A stretch of 64,000 bases of DNA from assembly GCF_003113895.1 (NCBI RefSeq), contig NZ_BDUD01000001.1, positions 5,824,516-5,888,515 of the forward strand, read 5' to 3'. Positions 45,782 through 55,807 of the stretch are shown here, one piece after another (position 1 is the first letter of the stretch; each line of letters begins with the position of its first letter). A model generated the notes under the pieces. The model had not been told where the DNA came from. It searched no databases and saw only the letters and a list, made by a program, of their open reading frames with translations. The stretch is from Nostoc commune NIES-4072 (GTDB lineage Bacteria; Cyanobacteriota; Cyanobacteriia; Cyanobacteriales; Nostocaceae). Made by a program: the position numbers and the translations under genes.

Positions 45782-47093
45782 CAAGCCAACAATTGCCATT
45801 TCTCACCTGGGCTGCGAGAAAAACCGAATTGATACAGAACACATGCTAGGAATGCTTGTAGAAGCAGGCTACGGTGTAGATACAAATGAAGAGTTAGCAG
45901 ATTACGTTATTGTTAATACTTGTAGTTTTATTGAAGCAGCCCGGCAAGAATCTGTCAGAACTTTAGTAGAACTGGCAGAGGCAAACAAAAAAATCGTAAT
46001 AACTGGCTGTATGGCGCAACATTTCCAAGAACAACTTTTGGAAGAGTTGCCGGAAGCAGTAGCAGTGGTTGGTACAGGTGATTATCACAAAATTGTAAAT
46101 GTAATTGAGCGTGTTGAACTTGGCGAACGGGTTAAACAGGTTAGTATCGAACCAACCTACATTGCCGATGAAACTACACCGCGCTATCGTACTACAACAG
46201 AGGGCGTAGCTTACCTGCGGGTTGCGGAAGGATGTGATTATCGTTGTGCATTTTGTATCATTCCTCATCTTCGAGGGAACCAGCGATCGCGTACTATTGA
46301 ATCTATAGTCGCCGAAGCCGAGCAGTTAGTTAGTCAAGGGGTAAAGGAAATTATTTTAATTTCCCAAATCACTACTAATTACGGTTTGGATATTTACGGA
46401 AAGCCAAAATTAGCCGAATTGCTTCGCGCTTTGGGGAAAGTAGATATACCGTGGATTAGAATGCACTATGCTTATCCCACGGGACTGACCCCAGATGTGA
46501 TAGCGGCGATCCAAGAAACACCAAACGTCTTGCCTTATCTGGATTTGCCCTTGCAACATTCTCATCCAGATATTCTCCGCGCCATGAACCGTCCTTGGCA
46601 AGGACGGGTAAATGATGGGATTATAGATCGCATCAAAACGGCGCTACCAACAGCCGTACTGCGGACAACATTTATTGTTGGTTTCCCAGGAGAAACAAGC
46701 GAGCATTTTGAGCATCTACTAGAGTTCGTTGAGCGGCATGAATTCGATCATGTTGGTGTATTCACCTTTTCCTCTGAGGAAGGAACCCCCGCTTACAAGT
46801 TGCCAAATCAGTTGTCCCAAGAGGTGATGGACGATCGCCGATACCAACTGATGGAACTCCAGCAACCGATTTCTCAAAAGAAAAATCAACAGGAAGTAGG
46901 CAAAATAGTCGATGTCCTGATTGAGCAAGAAAATCCTGAAAGTGGTGAATTAATCGGTCGTTCAGGTAGATTTTCCCCAGAGGTTGATGGTCTGGTGTAT
47001 GTCAAAGGCCAGGCAAAATTAGGAACCATCGTGCCAATAGCGATTCACCACGCTGATACATACGACCTCTATGGTCAAGTAGTCAATAACTAA
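45774..47093 (+). CDS. rimO: Ribosomal protein S12 methylthiotransferase
   Basis: RimO adds a methylthio group to an Asp of ribosomal protein S12. 439 residues. The N-terminal UPF0004 cysteines are in [22 protein letters not shown] and ITGCMAQHF. The radical SAM cluster is in [20 protein letters not shown]. The C-terminal TRAM domain ends with [11 protein letters not shown]. All six cluster cysteines are present. The ATG at 45774 matches the usual [14 protein letters not shown] start. Confidence 0.95.
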   Translation: MGDKPTIAISHLGCEKNRIDTEHMLGMLVEAGYGVDTNEELADYVIVNTCSFIEAARQESVRTLVELAEANKKIVITGCMAQHFQEQLLEELPEAVAVVGTGDYHKIVNVIERVELGERVKQVSIEPTYIADETTPRYRTTTEGVAYLRVAEGCDYRCAFCIIPHLRGNQRSRTIESIVAEAEQLVSQGVKEIILISQITTNYGLDIYGKPKLAELLRALGKVDIPWIRMHYAYPTGLTPDVIAAIQETPNVLPYLDLPLQHSHPDILRAMNRPWQGRVNDGIIDRIKTALPTAVLRTTFIVGFPGETSEHFEHLLEFVERHEFDHVGVFTFSSEEGTPAYKLPNQLSQEVMDDRRYQLMELQQPISQKKNQQEVGKIVDVLIEQENPESGELIGRSGRFSPEVDGLVYVKGQAKLGTIVPIAIHHADTYDLYGQVVNN

Positions 47094-47265
47094 ATTGTCA
47101 TTTGTCTTTTGTGCTTTGTTAAATGACCCTTACAGATTCATCCTTATATTAAGGTCAATGCTGCATTAATAGCAGTTTTCATGAGGGTTTAGCTGAAACT
47201 TTGGCGGACTTAACCCGCCCTTGGCTCACTAATAGCCAATGACTAATGACTAATGACCATTGTAC

Positions 47266-47285
47266 AGACGCGATTAATCGCGTCT
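47266..47285. repeat. 20-bp perfect palindrome after rimO
   Basis: AGACGCGATTAATCGCGTCT is self-complementary. It matches the argF-downstream hairpin at 5748-5767 except for the central bases, so it is a dispersed element. It may act as terminator for rimO, but it lies 170 bp after the stop. Confidence 0.8.
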
Positions 47286-47338
47286 CTACTGACTAAATGA
47301 CTAATCCAAAATCCTTACATAAAATTTAGGACGAATTA

Positions 47339-48871
47339 ATGACTCTTTCATTTCAAGAATTAGGCATTTCCCAAGAACGTGTCGAACAACTAGAAAAAAT
47401 CGGTTTTACCGAACCAACTAACATTCAAGTGCAAGCAATTCCCCAATTGTTAGCCGGTCGTGATGTAGTAGGTCAATCTCAAACAGGAACAGGCAAAACG
47501 GCAGCATTTTCACTGCCAATTTTAGAGCGGCTAGATATTAATCAAAAAGCCGTGCAAGCCATAGTTTTAACACCAACTCGTGAATTAGCAATGCAAGTTC
47601 ACGATGCGATCGCCCAGTTCATCGGTAATGAAGGATTGCGGGTGTTAGCAATCTACGGTGGTCAATCAATTGACCGCCAAATGTTACAACTCAAACGTGG
47701 CGTTCACATGGTTGTGGGCACTCCAGGACGGGTGATCGATTTGCTTGATCGCGGCTGTTTAAAGCTTGATCAAGTGAAGTGGTTTGTGTTGGATGAAGCC
47801 GATGAAATGTTGAGCATGGGCTTTATTGATGATGTGATAAAAATCCTCTCTCAAGCGCCCGTAGATCGCCAAACAGCTTTATTCTCGGCAACAATGCCAC
47901 CATCGATTCGGATGTTGGTGAACAAGTTCTTGCGATCGCCTGCAACTGTCACCGTTGAGCAACCAAAAGCTGCTCCCAACAAAATCAATCAAGTAGCTTA
48001 CTTGATCCCCCGCCACTGGACAAAAGCTAAAGCTTTACAACCAATTCTGGAAATGGAAGATCCAGAAACAGCTTTAATCTTTGTTCGCACCAGACGCACA
48101 GCCGCAGAACTTACCAGTCAGTTACAAGGGGCTGGTCACAGTGTCGATGAATATCACGGTGACTTGTCGCAACAAGCGCGGGAACGGTTATTAAGCCGAT
48201 TCCGTAACCGTCAAGTTCGCTGGGTAGTAGCAACTGATATTGCCGCACGAGGCTTAGATGTCGATCAACTCTCCCATGTGATCAACTACGACTTACCCGA
48301 TAGCGTAGAAACCTACGTCCATCGCATTGGTCGTACTGGTCGTGCTGGTAAAGAAGGAACAGCAATTTCTTTAGTACAACCATTTGAGCGCCGCAAGCAG
48401 CAGACATTTGAACGTCATAACCGCCAAAGTTGGCAATTGCTGTCTATTCCCACACGCGCCCAGATTGAAGCAAGACACATTCTGAAATTGCAAGAACAGG
48501 TGCGAGAAGCTTTGACAGGTGAGCGTTTGGCTTCATTCTTGCCGATTGTCAGCGAACTGATTGAAGAATACGATGCTCAAGCGATCGCCGCAGCGGCACT
48601 GCAAATCGCTTACGATCAAACTCGTCCTGCTTGGTTGAGTTCAGATGTGGAAATCCCCCAAGAGGAATCCTCTGCCCCCAAACCAAGACTCGGTAAGCGC
48701 CGTGAATCATCTTCTAGCGATCGCCCCCGTGCTGCGTGGAAATCAGATAGCAGCAATGGTGAAGAAAGACATTCTTCTCCCAAGCCCAAACTACGGACAA
48801 GTGGACAGGATTCTTCTACATCTCCTAGTAAAAAGATAGGTTCACCTACAGCTAGGGAATCAGCTTCTTAA
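47339..48871 (+). CDS. DEAD-box ATP-dependent RNA helicase
   Basis: 510 residues. Motif Q EKIGFTEPTNIQVQAIPQ, motif I SQTGTGKTAAF, motif Ia TPTRELAMQ, motif II DEADEML, motif III FSATMPP, motif V DIAARGLDV and motif VI HRIGRTGRAG are all present. The C-terminal tail (about 430-510) is a low-complexity Ser/Lys/Pro-rich region that may bind RNA. It is related to the CrhR/DeaD group, which unwinds RNA under cold or redox stress. ATG 47339 gives MTLSFQELGIS. Confidence 0.93.
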   Translation: MTLSFQELGISQERVEQLEKIGFTEPTNIQVQAIPQLLAGRDVVGQSQTGTGKTAAFSLPILERLDINQKAVQAIVLTPTRELAMQVHDAIAQFIGNEGLRVLAIYGGQSIDRQMLQLKRGVHMVVGTPGRVIDLLDRGCLKLDQVKWFVLDEADEMLSMGFIDDVIKILSQAPVDRQTALFSATMPPSIRMLVNKFLRSPATVTVEQPKAAPNKINQVAYLIPRHWTKAKALQPILEMEDPETALIFVRTRRTAAELTSQLQGAGHSVDEYHGDLSQQARERLLSRFRNRQVRWVVATDIAARGLDVDQLSHVINYDLPDSVETYVHRIGRTGRAGKEGTAISLVQPFERRKQQTFERHNRQSWQLLSIPTRAQIEARHILKLQEQVREALTGERLASFLPIVSELIEEYDAQAIAAAALQIAYDQTRPAWLSSDVEIPQEESSAPKPRLGKRRESSSSDRPRAAWKSDSSNGEERHSSPKPKLRTSGQDSSTSPSKKIGSPTARESAS

Positions 48872-48883
48872 TCTATTAATTAA

Positions 48884-48930
48884 TTTTGGATTTTAGATTT
48901 TTCCTTTAATCCAAAATCCAAATCTAAAAA
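48884..48930. terminator. Bidirectional terminator-like inverted repeats
   Basis: ATTTTGGATT/AATCCAAAAT and TTTTAGATT/AATCTAAAA can fold in alternative stems between the convergent helicase and aldo/keto reductase genes. T-rich flanks occur on both strands. Confidence 0.5.
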
Positions 48931-49017
48931 TTAGTAAAGTTGAGAGTTAAGAGTCAAGAGTTAAGATTTTGACTTTATACTCTTGACTTTTTGGCTTTTT
49001 TAGACAGTTTAAAAATA

Positions 49018-49965
49018 CTACAGCCAAGGACGACTAACTTGTTCTAATTCTCCAATTTCATCGTCGCTCAATCTCCAGCCCAAAGCACCAGCATTCTGCC
49101 GTACCTGTTCGGCTGTCTTCACCCCAGCTATGGGAATAACGTTACCTTGAGCAATTAACCAGTTGAGAGCAACTTGAGCAGGGGTGCGATCGTATTTTTC
49201 TCCGAAGTTGCGTAGCAAAGATATAACTGGGGCAATTTTTTGCAACCCTTCTTTGTTAAATCGCGGGTCTACTTTCCTCGCACCAGTGGGGGTTTCAGTA
49301 CTATCAATACTGTACTTGCCTGTAAGTAATCCCTGTGCTAGAGGACTATAAGCCAAAATAGTCACACCCAACTCACGGGCAGTTGCAATAATACCTTTGC
49401 TTTCAACTTGACGAGTGAGTAAAGAATAGCGTACTTGGTTGACAGCCAAAGGTACTCCTCGGGCCGCCAATATTTGATGCGCGTCCCGCATTTGCTCTGC
49501 TGAGTAATTGCTCACACCGACTGTAGCAATTCTACCCCGCTTCACTTCATCCGCTAGAGCATTCATCAAAGTTTCTTGGCTTAAAAAGAAAGCAAAAGGC
49601 CAATGCACTTGGTACAGGGCAATTCTATCCAGTTGTAGCCGTTTGAGACTCTCTGTTAAAGCATCAGAGACGGATTGGGCTGTAAATCGCCACGGTACAG
49701 GGCCAAATTTTGTGGCTATCTGCACAGGTTGTTGTGTTTGTTGGAGAAATTGCCCCAAAAATTTCTCGCTTTTTCCCATTCCATAGATTTCGGCAGTATC
49801 AAAGAAGGTAACACCAGCTTCTAAGGCTGCTGTAAAGGCTTCTTGTAACTGTTCTGGGCCATAGCGATCGCCATAATTCCAAAATAGTTTATCACCCCAA
49901 GCCCAAGTGCCTATGCACAAGGGTGTAACAGATGGGCCATTTTGCCCCAATGTGATAGTTTCCAC
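49018..49965 (-). CDS. Aldo/keto reductase
   Basis: 315 residues with the (beta/alpha)8 fold and NADPH-binding C-terminus. The catalytic tetrad is visible: Asp and Tyr in FFDTAEIYGMGKSE, Lys in QIATKFGP and His in YQVHWPF. The cofactor region is NVIPIAGVKTAEQV. The substrate is unknown. Close relatives are common in cyanobacteria and plants. Confidence 0.9.
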   Translation of the reverse strand: METITLGQNGPSVTPLCIGTWAWGDKLFWNYGDRYGPEQLQEAFTAALEAGVTFFDTAEIYGMGKSEKFLGQFLQQTQQPVQIATKFGPVPWRFTAQSVSDALTESLKRLQLDRIALYQVHWPFAFFLSQETLMNALADEVKRGRIATVGVSNYSAEQMRDAHQILAARGVPLAVNQVRYSLLTRQVESKGIIATARELGVTILAYSPLAQGLLTGKYSIDSTETPTGARKVDPRFNKEGLQKIAPVISLLRNFGEKYDRTPAQVALNWLIAQGNVIPIAGVKTAEQVRQNAGALGWRLSDDEIGELEQVSRPWL

Positions 49966-50181
49966 GGTTGCAAAATTTAATTTATTTACATTTCTTTACC
50001 TTTATAGTGTATCGTTACAGATTAAGGTTGGGTGTGGGGAAGTTGATGGAGTATTTAAGAGAGTGCGATCGCCACCATTTCGCCGCAACTCTTGTTGTGC
50101 GTAGGCGTAGCCTGTCGTAAACATCACGGCTTGCATAAAAATTGACAAATTACACCTGACAATATATCTATTCTCAAAATT

Positions 50182-50204
50182 AAGGGAGGCTATTAGCCTC
50201 CCTT
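50182..50204 (-). terminator. Terminator of the 74-aa protein gene
   Basis: AAGGGAGGCT / AGCCTCCCTT is a perfect 10-bp stem with a 3-nt loop. On the minus strand it is followed by AATTTT, about 30 bp after the stop at 50234. Confidence 0.8.
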
Positions 50205-50233
50205 TAATAATAGTTGAGTGTATTTACTTGTAT

Positions 50234-50458
50234 TTAAGAATTAGATGATTTATCTTGCTTGGCTTTTTTGATTAATTCCATGTAGACATTAATCTCACTA
50301 ATTTCGATATCATGCTCAACTCTGGTTACTTTCCATTTCTCCTTTTTTAGGTAAACTTCCTCTCCTACTCTGGGAGTAAATTGGAGATCGTAGAATTTTT
50401 TTAGAAAATCTTTTTGATTTTCTTCCCATAATATTACTTTGACTGGTTCTTTACTCAT
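50234..50458 (-). CDS. Small soluble hypothetical protein
   Basis: 74 residues, rich in Lys and Glu: KVILWEENQKDFLKKFYDLQFTPRVGEEVYLKKEKWKVTRVEHDIEI. The alternation suggests a small beta-barrel fold. No motif was recognised. Its own clean terminator downstream and good codon quality support a real gene. Function unknown. Confidence 0.65.
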   Translation of the reverse strand: MSKEPVKVILWEENQKDFLKKFYDLQFTPRVGEEVYLKKEKWKVTRVEHDIEISEINVYMELIKKAKQDKSSNS

Positions 50459-50750
50459 TGCCTATGCCTTTTTGGTTACTAGATGAAGGTAAGTAGTTTG
50501 ATGATATGCATACGGCAAGTTTATCTTAATAATTCAAGGGAATAGCGTAGTTAAAACCACAATTTAATAGTGATATTTTTATGTGGCTTGCTTGCATCCG
50601 ATAAAGTTACAGGTAATATTATGACTTTAATAAGCACCTATAATCAAAGTTTAATTACTTCTAGATCGCTTATTAAAGCAATCCGTGGATTAAACCAATT
50701 CGCAATTCGCAATGGGCTAACGCCCCGCTCCGCTAACGCAATTCGCAATT

Positions 50751-51055
50751 ACGTTTTGTGACGGGGATTTAGACCCCGACACAAAACGTGCTGCCTATCT
50801 TGCTGGGGACTTAAACCCCCAAAGTTCGTTAATCCTAACTTGGCTGAAGCATACCCTAATTGAGGTGTATAATCGCTTGCCAAATCGCAACTTCCATTTT
50901 TCATTCGCTGATTTTAAGCGGGTAGGGTTTATCTTTATTTAAAGAGAGAGAGATTAAATCAGTTATCAGTTATCAGTTATCAGTTATCAGGCGTATGGTG
51001 GGGGATTTAGACCCGCCACCAACGCATTCCACCTGGAGGTGGGGGACTTAAACCC
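50751..51055. repeat. Four GGGGAYTTARACCC palindromic repeats
   Basis: The motif GGGGAYTTARACCC(C) occurs at 50763-50777, 50805-50819, 51001-51014 and 51042-51055. The first is extended by perfect ACGTTTTGTG / CACAAAACGT arms (50751-50760, 50780-50789), giving a 15-bp hairpin with one A-A mismatch. They lie in the 676-bp gap upstream of the BCD transporter gene. Confidence 0.85.
50961..50990. repeat. Four tandem AGTTATC heptamers
   Basis: Four exact AGTTATC units plus AG occupy 50961-50990, between palindromic repeats. This is STRR-type DNA. Confidence 0.9.
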
Positions 51056-51134
51056 AGGGATAAATAGATCACTGATAACTGTTTACTGTTCACTGTTCAC
51101 TGTTAAATCCTATAAACTATACGAAAAAGTAGCT

Positions 51135-52568
51135 ATGGCAAGCGGTGAAGTATTTGATACCAAAACAAAATCCCTATCTGTGCCAAGGGTAAACCTGCTA
51201 ACCATGTTCCGACTGGGTTTATTTCAGATGGGGTTGAGCATGATGTCTATCTTGACTCTGGGGGTACTCAACAGAGTCATGATTCAAGAAATAGCAATTC
51301 CGGCGACGCTGGTTTCAGTAGTTCTAGCACTGCCTTTATTTGTTGCTCCTTCGCGTGTCTGGTTTGGTCAGATTTCCGATGCCAAGCCTTTATGGGGATA
51401 CCACCGCACAGCTTATGTTTGGCTGGGCGCGGCAATATTTGCGATCGCAGCATTTTTAGCTATACAAGTGATATGGCAGATGAATGTTGCTGGAAATAGT
51501 GCAGGTACTTGGGTATGGACAACCCAAACAATCGGTTGGACAGCACTTTTGGCTTTAGTTTTCGCTGTATACGGTCTAGGAATTTGTGCTAGCGCTACTG
51601 CCTTTGCTGCTTTATTGGTGGATATATCTGAAGAAGATAACCGTTCTAAAGTAGTTGGTGTGGTTTGGTCGATGCTAATGGTGGGAATTATAGTTGGGGC
51701 AATTATTAGTGCCAGCTTGCTAAAACAGTTAACGCCAGAAGCAACTGTAGAAACCTTGCAGCCAGCAATCAACCGATTGTTTACTATCGTCCCAGCAATT
51801 GTATTTGGTTTAGCGATCGCAGCCACATTCGGCGTAGAAAAAAAATACTCTCAATACTCAACCCGTTCCACACTGGTGAATCGGGAAGACAGTATTACTC
51901 TAGGCAATGCTTGGAAAATCTTGACAGCTAGCCCGCAGACAGGTATATTTTTCACCTTTTTATTGGTGATGACTATCAGTTTGTTTATGCAAGACCCGAT
52001 TTTGGAACCTTATGCGGGTCAAGTATTTAAAATGCCTCTAGCGGAGAGTACCAAATTAAATATTTTCTATGGAACGGGTTTACTGATTGCCTACGGCGTT
52101 ACCGGCTTTTACATTGTCCCGCGTTTGGGTAAGCGCAGAACTGCACGTTTAGGCTGTATGTTGGTAGCATTCTGTGCAATATTGCTAGGTATCTCAGGAT
52201 TCACAGCTAATGCAGCAGTTCTCAAACTAAGCTTATTCTTTTTCGGTTTAGCCACAGGTTTCTTAACTACAGCCGCAATTAGCTTGATGTTGGATCTGAC
52301 CGCAGCAGAAGCCGCAGGTACGTTTATTGGGGCATGGGGATTAGCGCAGTCCATCTCTAGAGGAATCGCGGTGGTAATCGGAGGTACAGTTTTGGATATT
52401 GGACGCAAGTTGCTACCAAGCCTAGAACTAGCTTATGGACTGGTATTCGTTCTAGAAGCTGTGGGAATGGTGCTATCGATTTGGTTTTTGAATCGGGTGA
52501 ACATCACAGAATTTCAAACAAGTACCAAACAAGCGATCGCTTCAGTTTTAGAAAGCGATTTAGACTAA
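51135..52568 (+). CDS. BCD/PucC-family MFS transporter
   Basis: About 477 residues with 12 hydrophobic helices of the bacteriochlorophyll delivery (PucC/LhaA-like) family: MFRLGLFQMGLSMMSILTLGVLNRVMIQE, VVGVVWSMLMVGIIVGAIIS, GAWGLAQSISRGIAVVIGG. In phototrophs the family helps deliver pigments or assemble light-harvesting complexes. I start at ATG 51135 (MASGEVFDTK); the longer frame from 51039 adds 32 residues encoded by repeat DNA. Confidence 0.85.
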   Translation: MASGEVFDTKTKSLSVPRVNLLTMFRLGLFQMGLSMMSILTLGVLNRVMIQEIAIPATLVSVVLALPLFVAPSRVWFGQISDAKPLWGYHRTAYVWLGAAIFAIAAFLAIQVIWQMNVAGNSAGTWVWTTQTIGWTALLALVFAVYGLGICASATAFAALLVDISEEDNRSKVVGVVWSMLMVGIIVGAIISASLLKQLTPEATVETLQPAINRLFTIVPAIVFGLAIAATFGVEKKYSQYSTRSTLVNREDSITLGNAWKILTASPQTGIFFTFLLVMTISLFMQDPILEPYAGQVFKMPLAESTKLNIFYGTGLLIAYGVTGFYIVPRLGKRRTARLGCMLVAFCAILLGISGFTANAAVLKLSLFFFGLATGFLTTAAISLMLDLTAAEAAGTFIGAWGLAQSISRGIAVVIGGTVLDIGRKLLPSLELAYGLVFVLEAVGMVLSIWFLNRVNITEFQTSTKQAIASVLESDLD

Positions 52569-52617
52569 ACTGTATGGGGCATGGGACAAATGACCAATGA
52601 CAAATGACTAATAACTA

Positions 52618-53424
52618 ATGAATGATTTTTGGACAACAATTCTAGATTTTGCTCAAACTACCACTACCAAGGTGGGAAAACAGCTCATGCAAGATTTTGG
52701 GAAAGTACAGGCTGACCAAAAAGCTGATGGTAGTTTGGTGACGCAAGCAGATAAATGGGCAGATCAGGAAATTCGGGATGCGATCGCTTCTAATTTCTCT
52801 GGTTACGGAATTTTGACTGAAGAGAGCGATCAGTCATTCCCCGGTACTGAGTGGTGCTGGGTAATTGACCCTCTAGATGGCACAACCAACTTCACACGCG
52901 GTATTCCTCTCTGGACAATATCTCTGGGTTTACTGTATCGAGGTACACCTATTTTTGGGTATATTTACGCGCCAACATTGAATCAAGCTTTTCATGGTTT
53001 CTGGGCAGGTTCATCTGGTTTAGCAACACCAACAGGAGCATTTCTCAACAACCACCCCATCCACAGTAGTATAGATAGTCCTAGCAACAATCACTTTTTT
53101 AACCTCTGTTCCCGCAGCACCGCAGCTATCAAAAACGGCTTTCCCTGTAAAATTCGCATGTTGGGTGTGGCTAGCTATAACTTCTTGACAGTTGCCACTG
53201 GGGCTACTCTGGGTGGTATTGAGGCGACACCAAAAGTTTGGGACTTAGCCGGGGCTTGGGTAATTGTCCAGGCTGCTGGTGGAGTCTGGGCTTCGCTGAA
53301 GTCAGAACCGTTTCCATTGTCACCGGGAGAAGATTATAGCGATCGCTCTTTTCCTACCCTTGTAGTTAGTCACCCCGAATTGATTCCGGTATTTCAACCT
53401 TTTCTCGAAGGCGTAAAAATTTAA
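52618..53424 (+). CDS. Inositol monophosphatase-family phosphatase
   Basis: 268 residues. The metal and phosphate motifs are GILTEESDQS, VIDPLDGTTNFTRGIP (the IMPase signature) and KVWDLAGAWVIV. Possible substrates are inositol phosphate, histidinol phosphate or 3'-phosphoadenosine phosphate. Not fully resolved by motif alone. It follows the BCD transporter by about 50 bp on the same strand and may be co-transcribed. Confidence 0.88.
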   Translation: MNDFWTTILDFAQTTTTKVGKQLMQDFGKVQADQKADGSLVTQADKWADQEIRDAIASNFSGYGILTEESDQSFPGTEWCWVIDPLDGTTNFTRGIPLWTISLGLLYRGTPIFGYIYAPTLNQAFHGFWAGSSGLATPTGAFLNNHPIHSSIDSPSNNHFFNLCSRSTAAIKNGFPCKIRMLGVASYNFLTVATGATLGGIEATPKVWDLAGAWVIVQAAGGVWASLKSEPFPLSPGEDYSDRSFPTLVVSHPELIPVFQPFLEGVKI

Positions 53425-53620
53425 TATAATAATTCATTGTGTATCTAAACACAGTATTTTGTTAAACAGCCTGGTAAGCGGCGAAATAGCCGAAATTAAA
53501 GTAAACAAGGTTCTAGTCAGACAGAGAAATAATCCTGGTTTTAGTGCAATAACAATGAGCAACTAATTTAAGTACAGTTGTAATTTAAATTACACTATTT
53601 AACCTGGTATAAATAATTTT

Positions 53621-54196
53621 ATGTTGTCTAATCTAGATTTAATTCGAGAGTTTGTGCAAAACTCTATTCATAAAAAAGAAGTTTTGTTGTCAAATCCTGC
53701 TTTGACAGCCCAAACAGTGTATAATACTAACCAACTGATAGCAAAAGCCGAAGGTGTGATTGCCACCGTCCAGTTATCTAAGACACTATCGGAATTCTCG
53801 ATTTCTCCAAAATCATCCCAGTGGGAATTGATAAATCAGGCATTAGCAGAATCTAGTTATCTCCTCAAAGGAGAAGTGGATAGTAGAGGTTTCTATAAGT
53901 ATCAATACTGCGAAGTTCCCAAGGGTTATAAGATGCACTGTACTAAATGTGTGCTTTTATGGCGAGCTTGGTGGAAATATCGCAAGTATACTTCAAGAGT
54001 CGGGATTCCGTTGGAACTTCTAATTAGAAAACGGGATTCATGGTATCCAATTAGAGATTTAATTATTAGCGACGGACTTCTTTATATCAAAACTTTAGGA
54101 AGTGAGATAGCGCTTGACTCAGACGATCTAGTTACCTGGTTAAGCAAAGTTGATGCAATCAATATTATTAAAGAAATACCTACTACAGAGACATAG
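53621..54196 (+). CDS. Soluble hypothetical protein
   Basis: 191 residues with no named motif. The helical N-terminus (LDLIREFVQNSIHKKEVLLSN) is followed by a CTKCVLLWRAWWKYRKY segment (Cys-x2-Cys rich in aromatics) and a basic central part, then IIKEIPTTET. The two Cys could bind metal but are not enough to name a family. It sits alone between the IMPase gene and the alcohol dehydrogenase. I do not recognise it. Confidence 0.65.
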   Translation: MLSNLDLIREFVQNSIHKKEVLLSNPALTAQTVYNTNQLIAKAEGVIATVQLSKTLSEFSISPKSSQWELINQALAESSYLLKGEVDSRGFYKYQYCEVPKGYKMHCTKCVLLWRAWWKYRKYTSRVGIPLELLIRKRDSWYPIRDLIISDGLLYIKTLGSEIALDSDDLVTWLSKVDAINIIKEIPTTET

Positions 54197-54299
54197 GCAT
54201 GGGTAGGGGCGTAGATTTGTACGCGGATATAACTAATTGATTTGTAAAGATTTTTGAAAGTGGTGTGACAACATAATTCGGCAAAGGAGGCGAAGAGAA

Positions 54300-55256
54300 A
54301 TGAAAGGACTTTGGCTCGAAAACAACCAATTGCAGTTACGCACGGATATTCCCATTCCTGAACCACCACAGGGAGAAGCCTTGGTGCGCGTCTTGCGTGC
54401 GGGCATCTGTAATACTGACCTAGAACTACTCAGAGGCTACTATCCTTACACTGGTATTTTAGGACATGAATTTGTCGGTGTTGTCGTACAAGGGCCAGAA
54501 CATCTAGTTAACCAACGCGTAGTTGGAGAAATCAATGCTGTTTGTGGGGATTGTCGGTTTTGTCGTAGTGGACAGCCTACTCACTGCGAAAATCGTACAG
54601 TTCTTGGTATTGTCAACCGAAATGGAGCCTTTGGCGAATATCTTTGTTTGCCGGTGGAGAACTTACATTTAGTACCTGATAATGTGCCAACAGAAGTAGC
54701 AACGTTTACTGAACCTATAGCAGCAGCTTTGGAAATTCAGCAGCAAGTAGCATTGCATCCAAATGACCGGGTACTAGTGGTTGGAGATGGCAAACTAGGG
54801 CAGTTAGTAGCCCAGACACTTGCCTTAACTGGGTGTGAACTTTTAGCTGTGGGGCGTCATCGAGACAAACTGGCTAATCTAGAAGCACGAGGGATTAAAA
54901 CGAGTCTAGCTGACGCTGTTACAGATGGGTATTTTGATATCTCAGTCGAGTGTACTGGGAACCCAGAAGGATTTGCGATCGCCCGTCGCGCCCTACGTCC
55001 TCGTGGTACATTAGTGCTTAAAAGTACTTATGCTGGCAACCTCAACCTAGATGTTTCCTCGTTAGTAGTGGATGAAATAACTCTCATCGGTTCCCGTTGT
55101 GGCCCCTTTGCCCCAGCCCTCCAGCTACTAGCCACAGGACAAGTTGATGTGCAACCTCTCATTCATGCCACTTACCCCCTTATTGAAGGGCTTGCAGCTT
55201 TTGAACACGCTCAAAGTCGCGGTGTTTTGAAGATATTGTTAGAGATTGGTCAATAG
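54300..55256 (+). CDS. Zinc-binding alcohol dehydrogenase (MDR family)
   Basis: 318 residues. The catalytic-domain motifs are GICNTDLELLRGYYPYTGILGHEFVGVV with the zinc-binding Cys and His-Glu. Four structural-zinc cysteines lie in CGDCRFCRSGQPTHC. The Rossmann motif is VLVVGDGKLGQLVAQTLAL. It oxidises an alcohol or polyol of unknown kind; threonine dehydrogenase-like proteins are the nearest pattern. A good ribosome-binding site (AAGGAGG) precedes ATG 54300. Confidence 0.9.
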   Translation: MKGLWLENNQLQLRTDIPIPEPPQGEALVRVLRAGICNTDLELLRGYYPYTGILGHEFVGVVVQGPEHLVNQRVVGEINAVCGDCRFCRSGQPTHCENRTVLGIVNRNGAFGEYLCLPVENLHLVPDNVPTEVATFTEPIAAALEIQQQVALHPNDRVLVVGDGKLGQLVAQTLALTGCELLAVGRHRDKLANLEARGIKTSLADAVTDGYFDISVECTGNPEGFAIARRALRPRGTLVLKSTYAGNLNLDVSSLVVDEITLIGSRCGPFAPALQLLATGQVDVQPLIHATYPLIEGLAAFEHAQSRGVLKILLEIGQ

Positions 55257-55257
55257 T

Positions 55258-55436
55258 CATTGGGCATTGGGCATTGGGCATTGGGCATGGGAAAGAGGAC
55301 TTGGGGACTCTTGAGAATTGAGGACAAGGGGAAACACTTGTTGCAAGTTCTCATTTAAGTCCCCTTGTCCCCTTGTCCCCTTGTCTACCCTGCCCCTGCT
55401 CCCTGCTTTCCCTGCTCCCCATTCCCTACTCCCTAA
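55258..55436. repeat. STRR and C-rich tract
   Basis: GGGCATT units lie at about 55260-55290, and CCCCTTGT/CCCCTGC units at about 55362-55412. No gene is in this gap. Confidence 0.7.
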
Positions 55437-55724
55437 CTAATACAAATAAGGATTTGTCTTCGGTTGATAGTCTAAACAATGGATGGCTTCTTCTGTATTG
55501 GCAATAGATGGGCGTACAGTACATTTAAGACGGTAATTGTCGGTAAAAAATTGGCAACCACTACAAGGGATTTGATGCATTTGTTTGGCTGTAGTTACAC
55601 TATCTCGCGCCGCCGTCCAGAGACTCAAAACAGCGAGAATAGTTACAGTCCAAGCAACGACAAAGCAAATCGGGACTAAAAAAGGTTGAATCCCATGAAT
55701 GAGGAAAGAGATCAGTTGCAACAC
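55437..55724 (-). CDS. Small membrane protein with cysteine-rich tail
   Basis: 95 residues. One long hydrophobic helix (PFLVPICFVVAWTVTILAVLSLW) is followed by MHQIPCSGCQFFTDNYRLKCTVRPSIANTEEAIHCLDYQP, which has four spaced cysteines that could bind metal. It is of a type conserved in cyanobacteria and is next to chlG on the same strand. Function unknown. Confidence 0.7.
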   Translation of the reverse strand: MLQLISFLIHGIQPFLVPICFVVAWTVTILAVLSLWTAARDSVTTAKQMHQIPCSGCQFFTDNYRLKCTVRPSIANTEEAIHCLDYQPKTNPYLY

Positions 55725-55807
55725 GATATGTCTTGATACAAATTAGGAGTTAAAGGTATATTAACTCCTAACTCCCAACTCTTAACTTCTTACTATGGAA
55801 GTATCAT

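Noticed and set aside
50570-50761. 63-codon frame before the BCD transporter
   Set aside because: It ends in palindromic repeats and reads as repeat-derived sequence (AIRNGLTPRSANAIRN).
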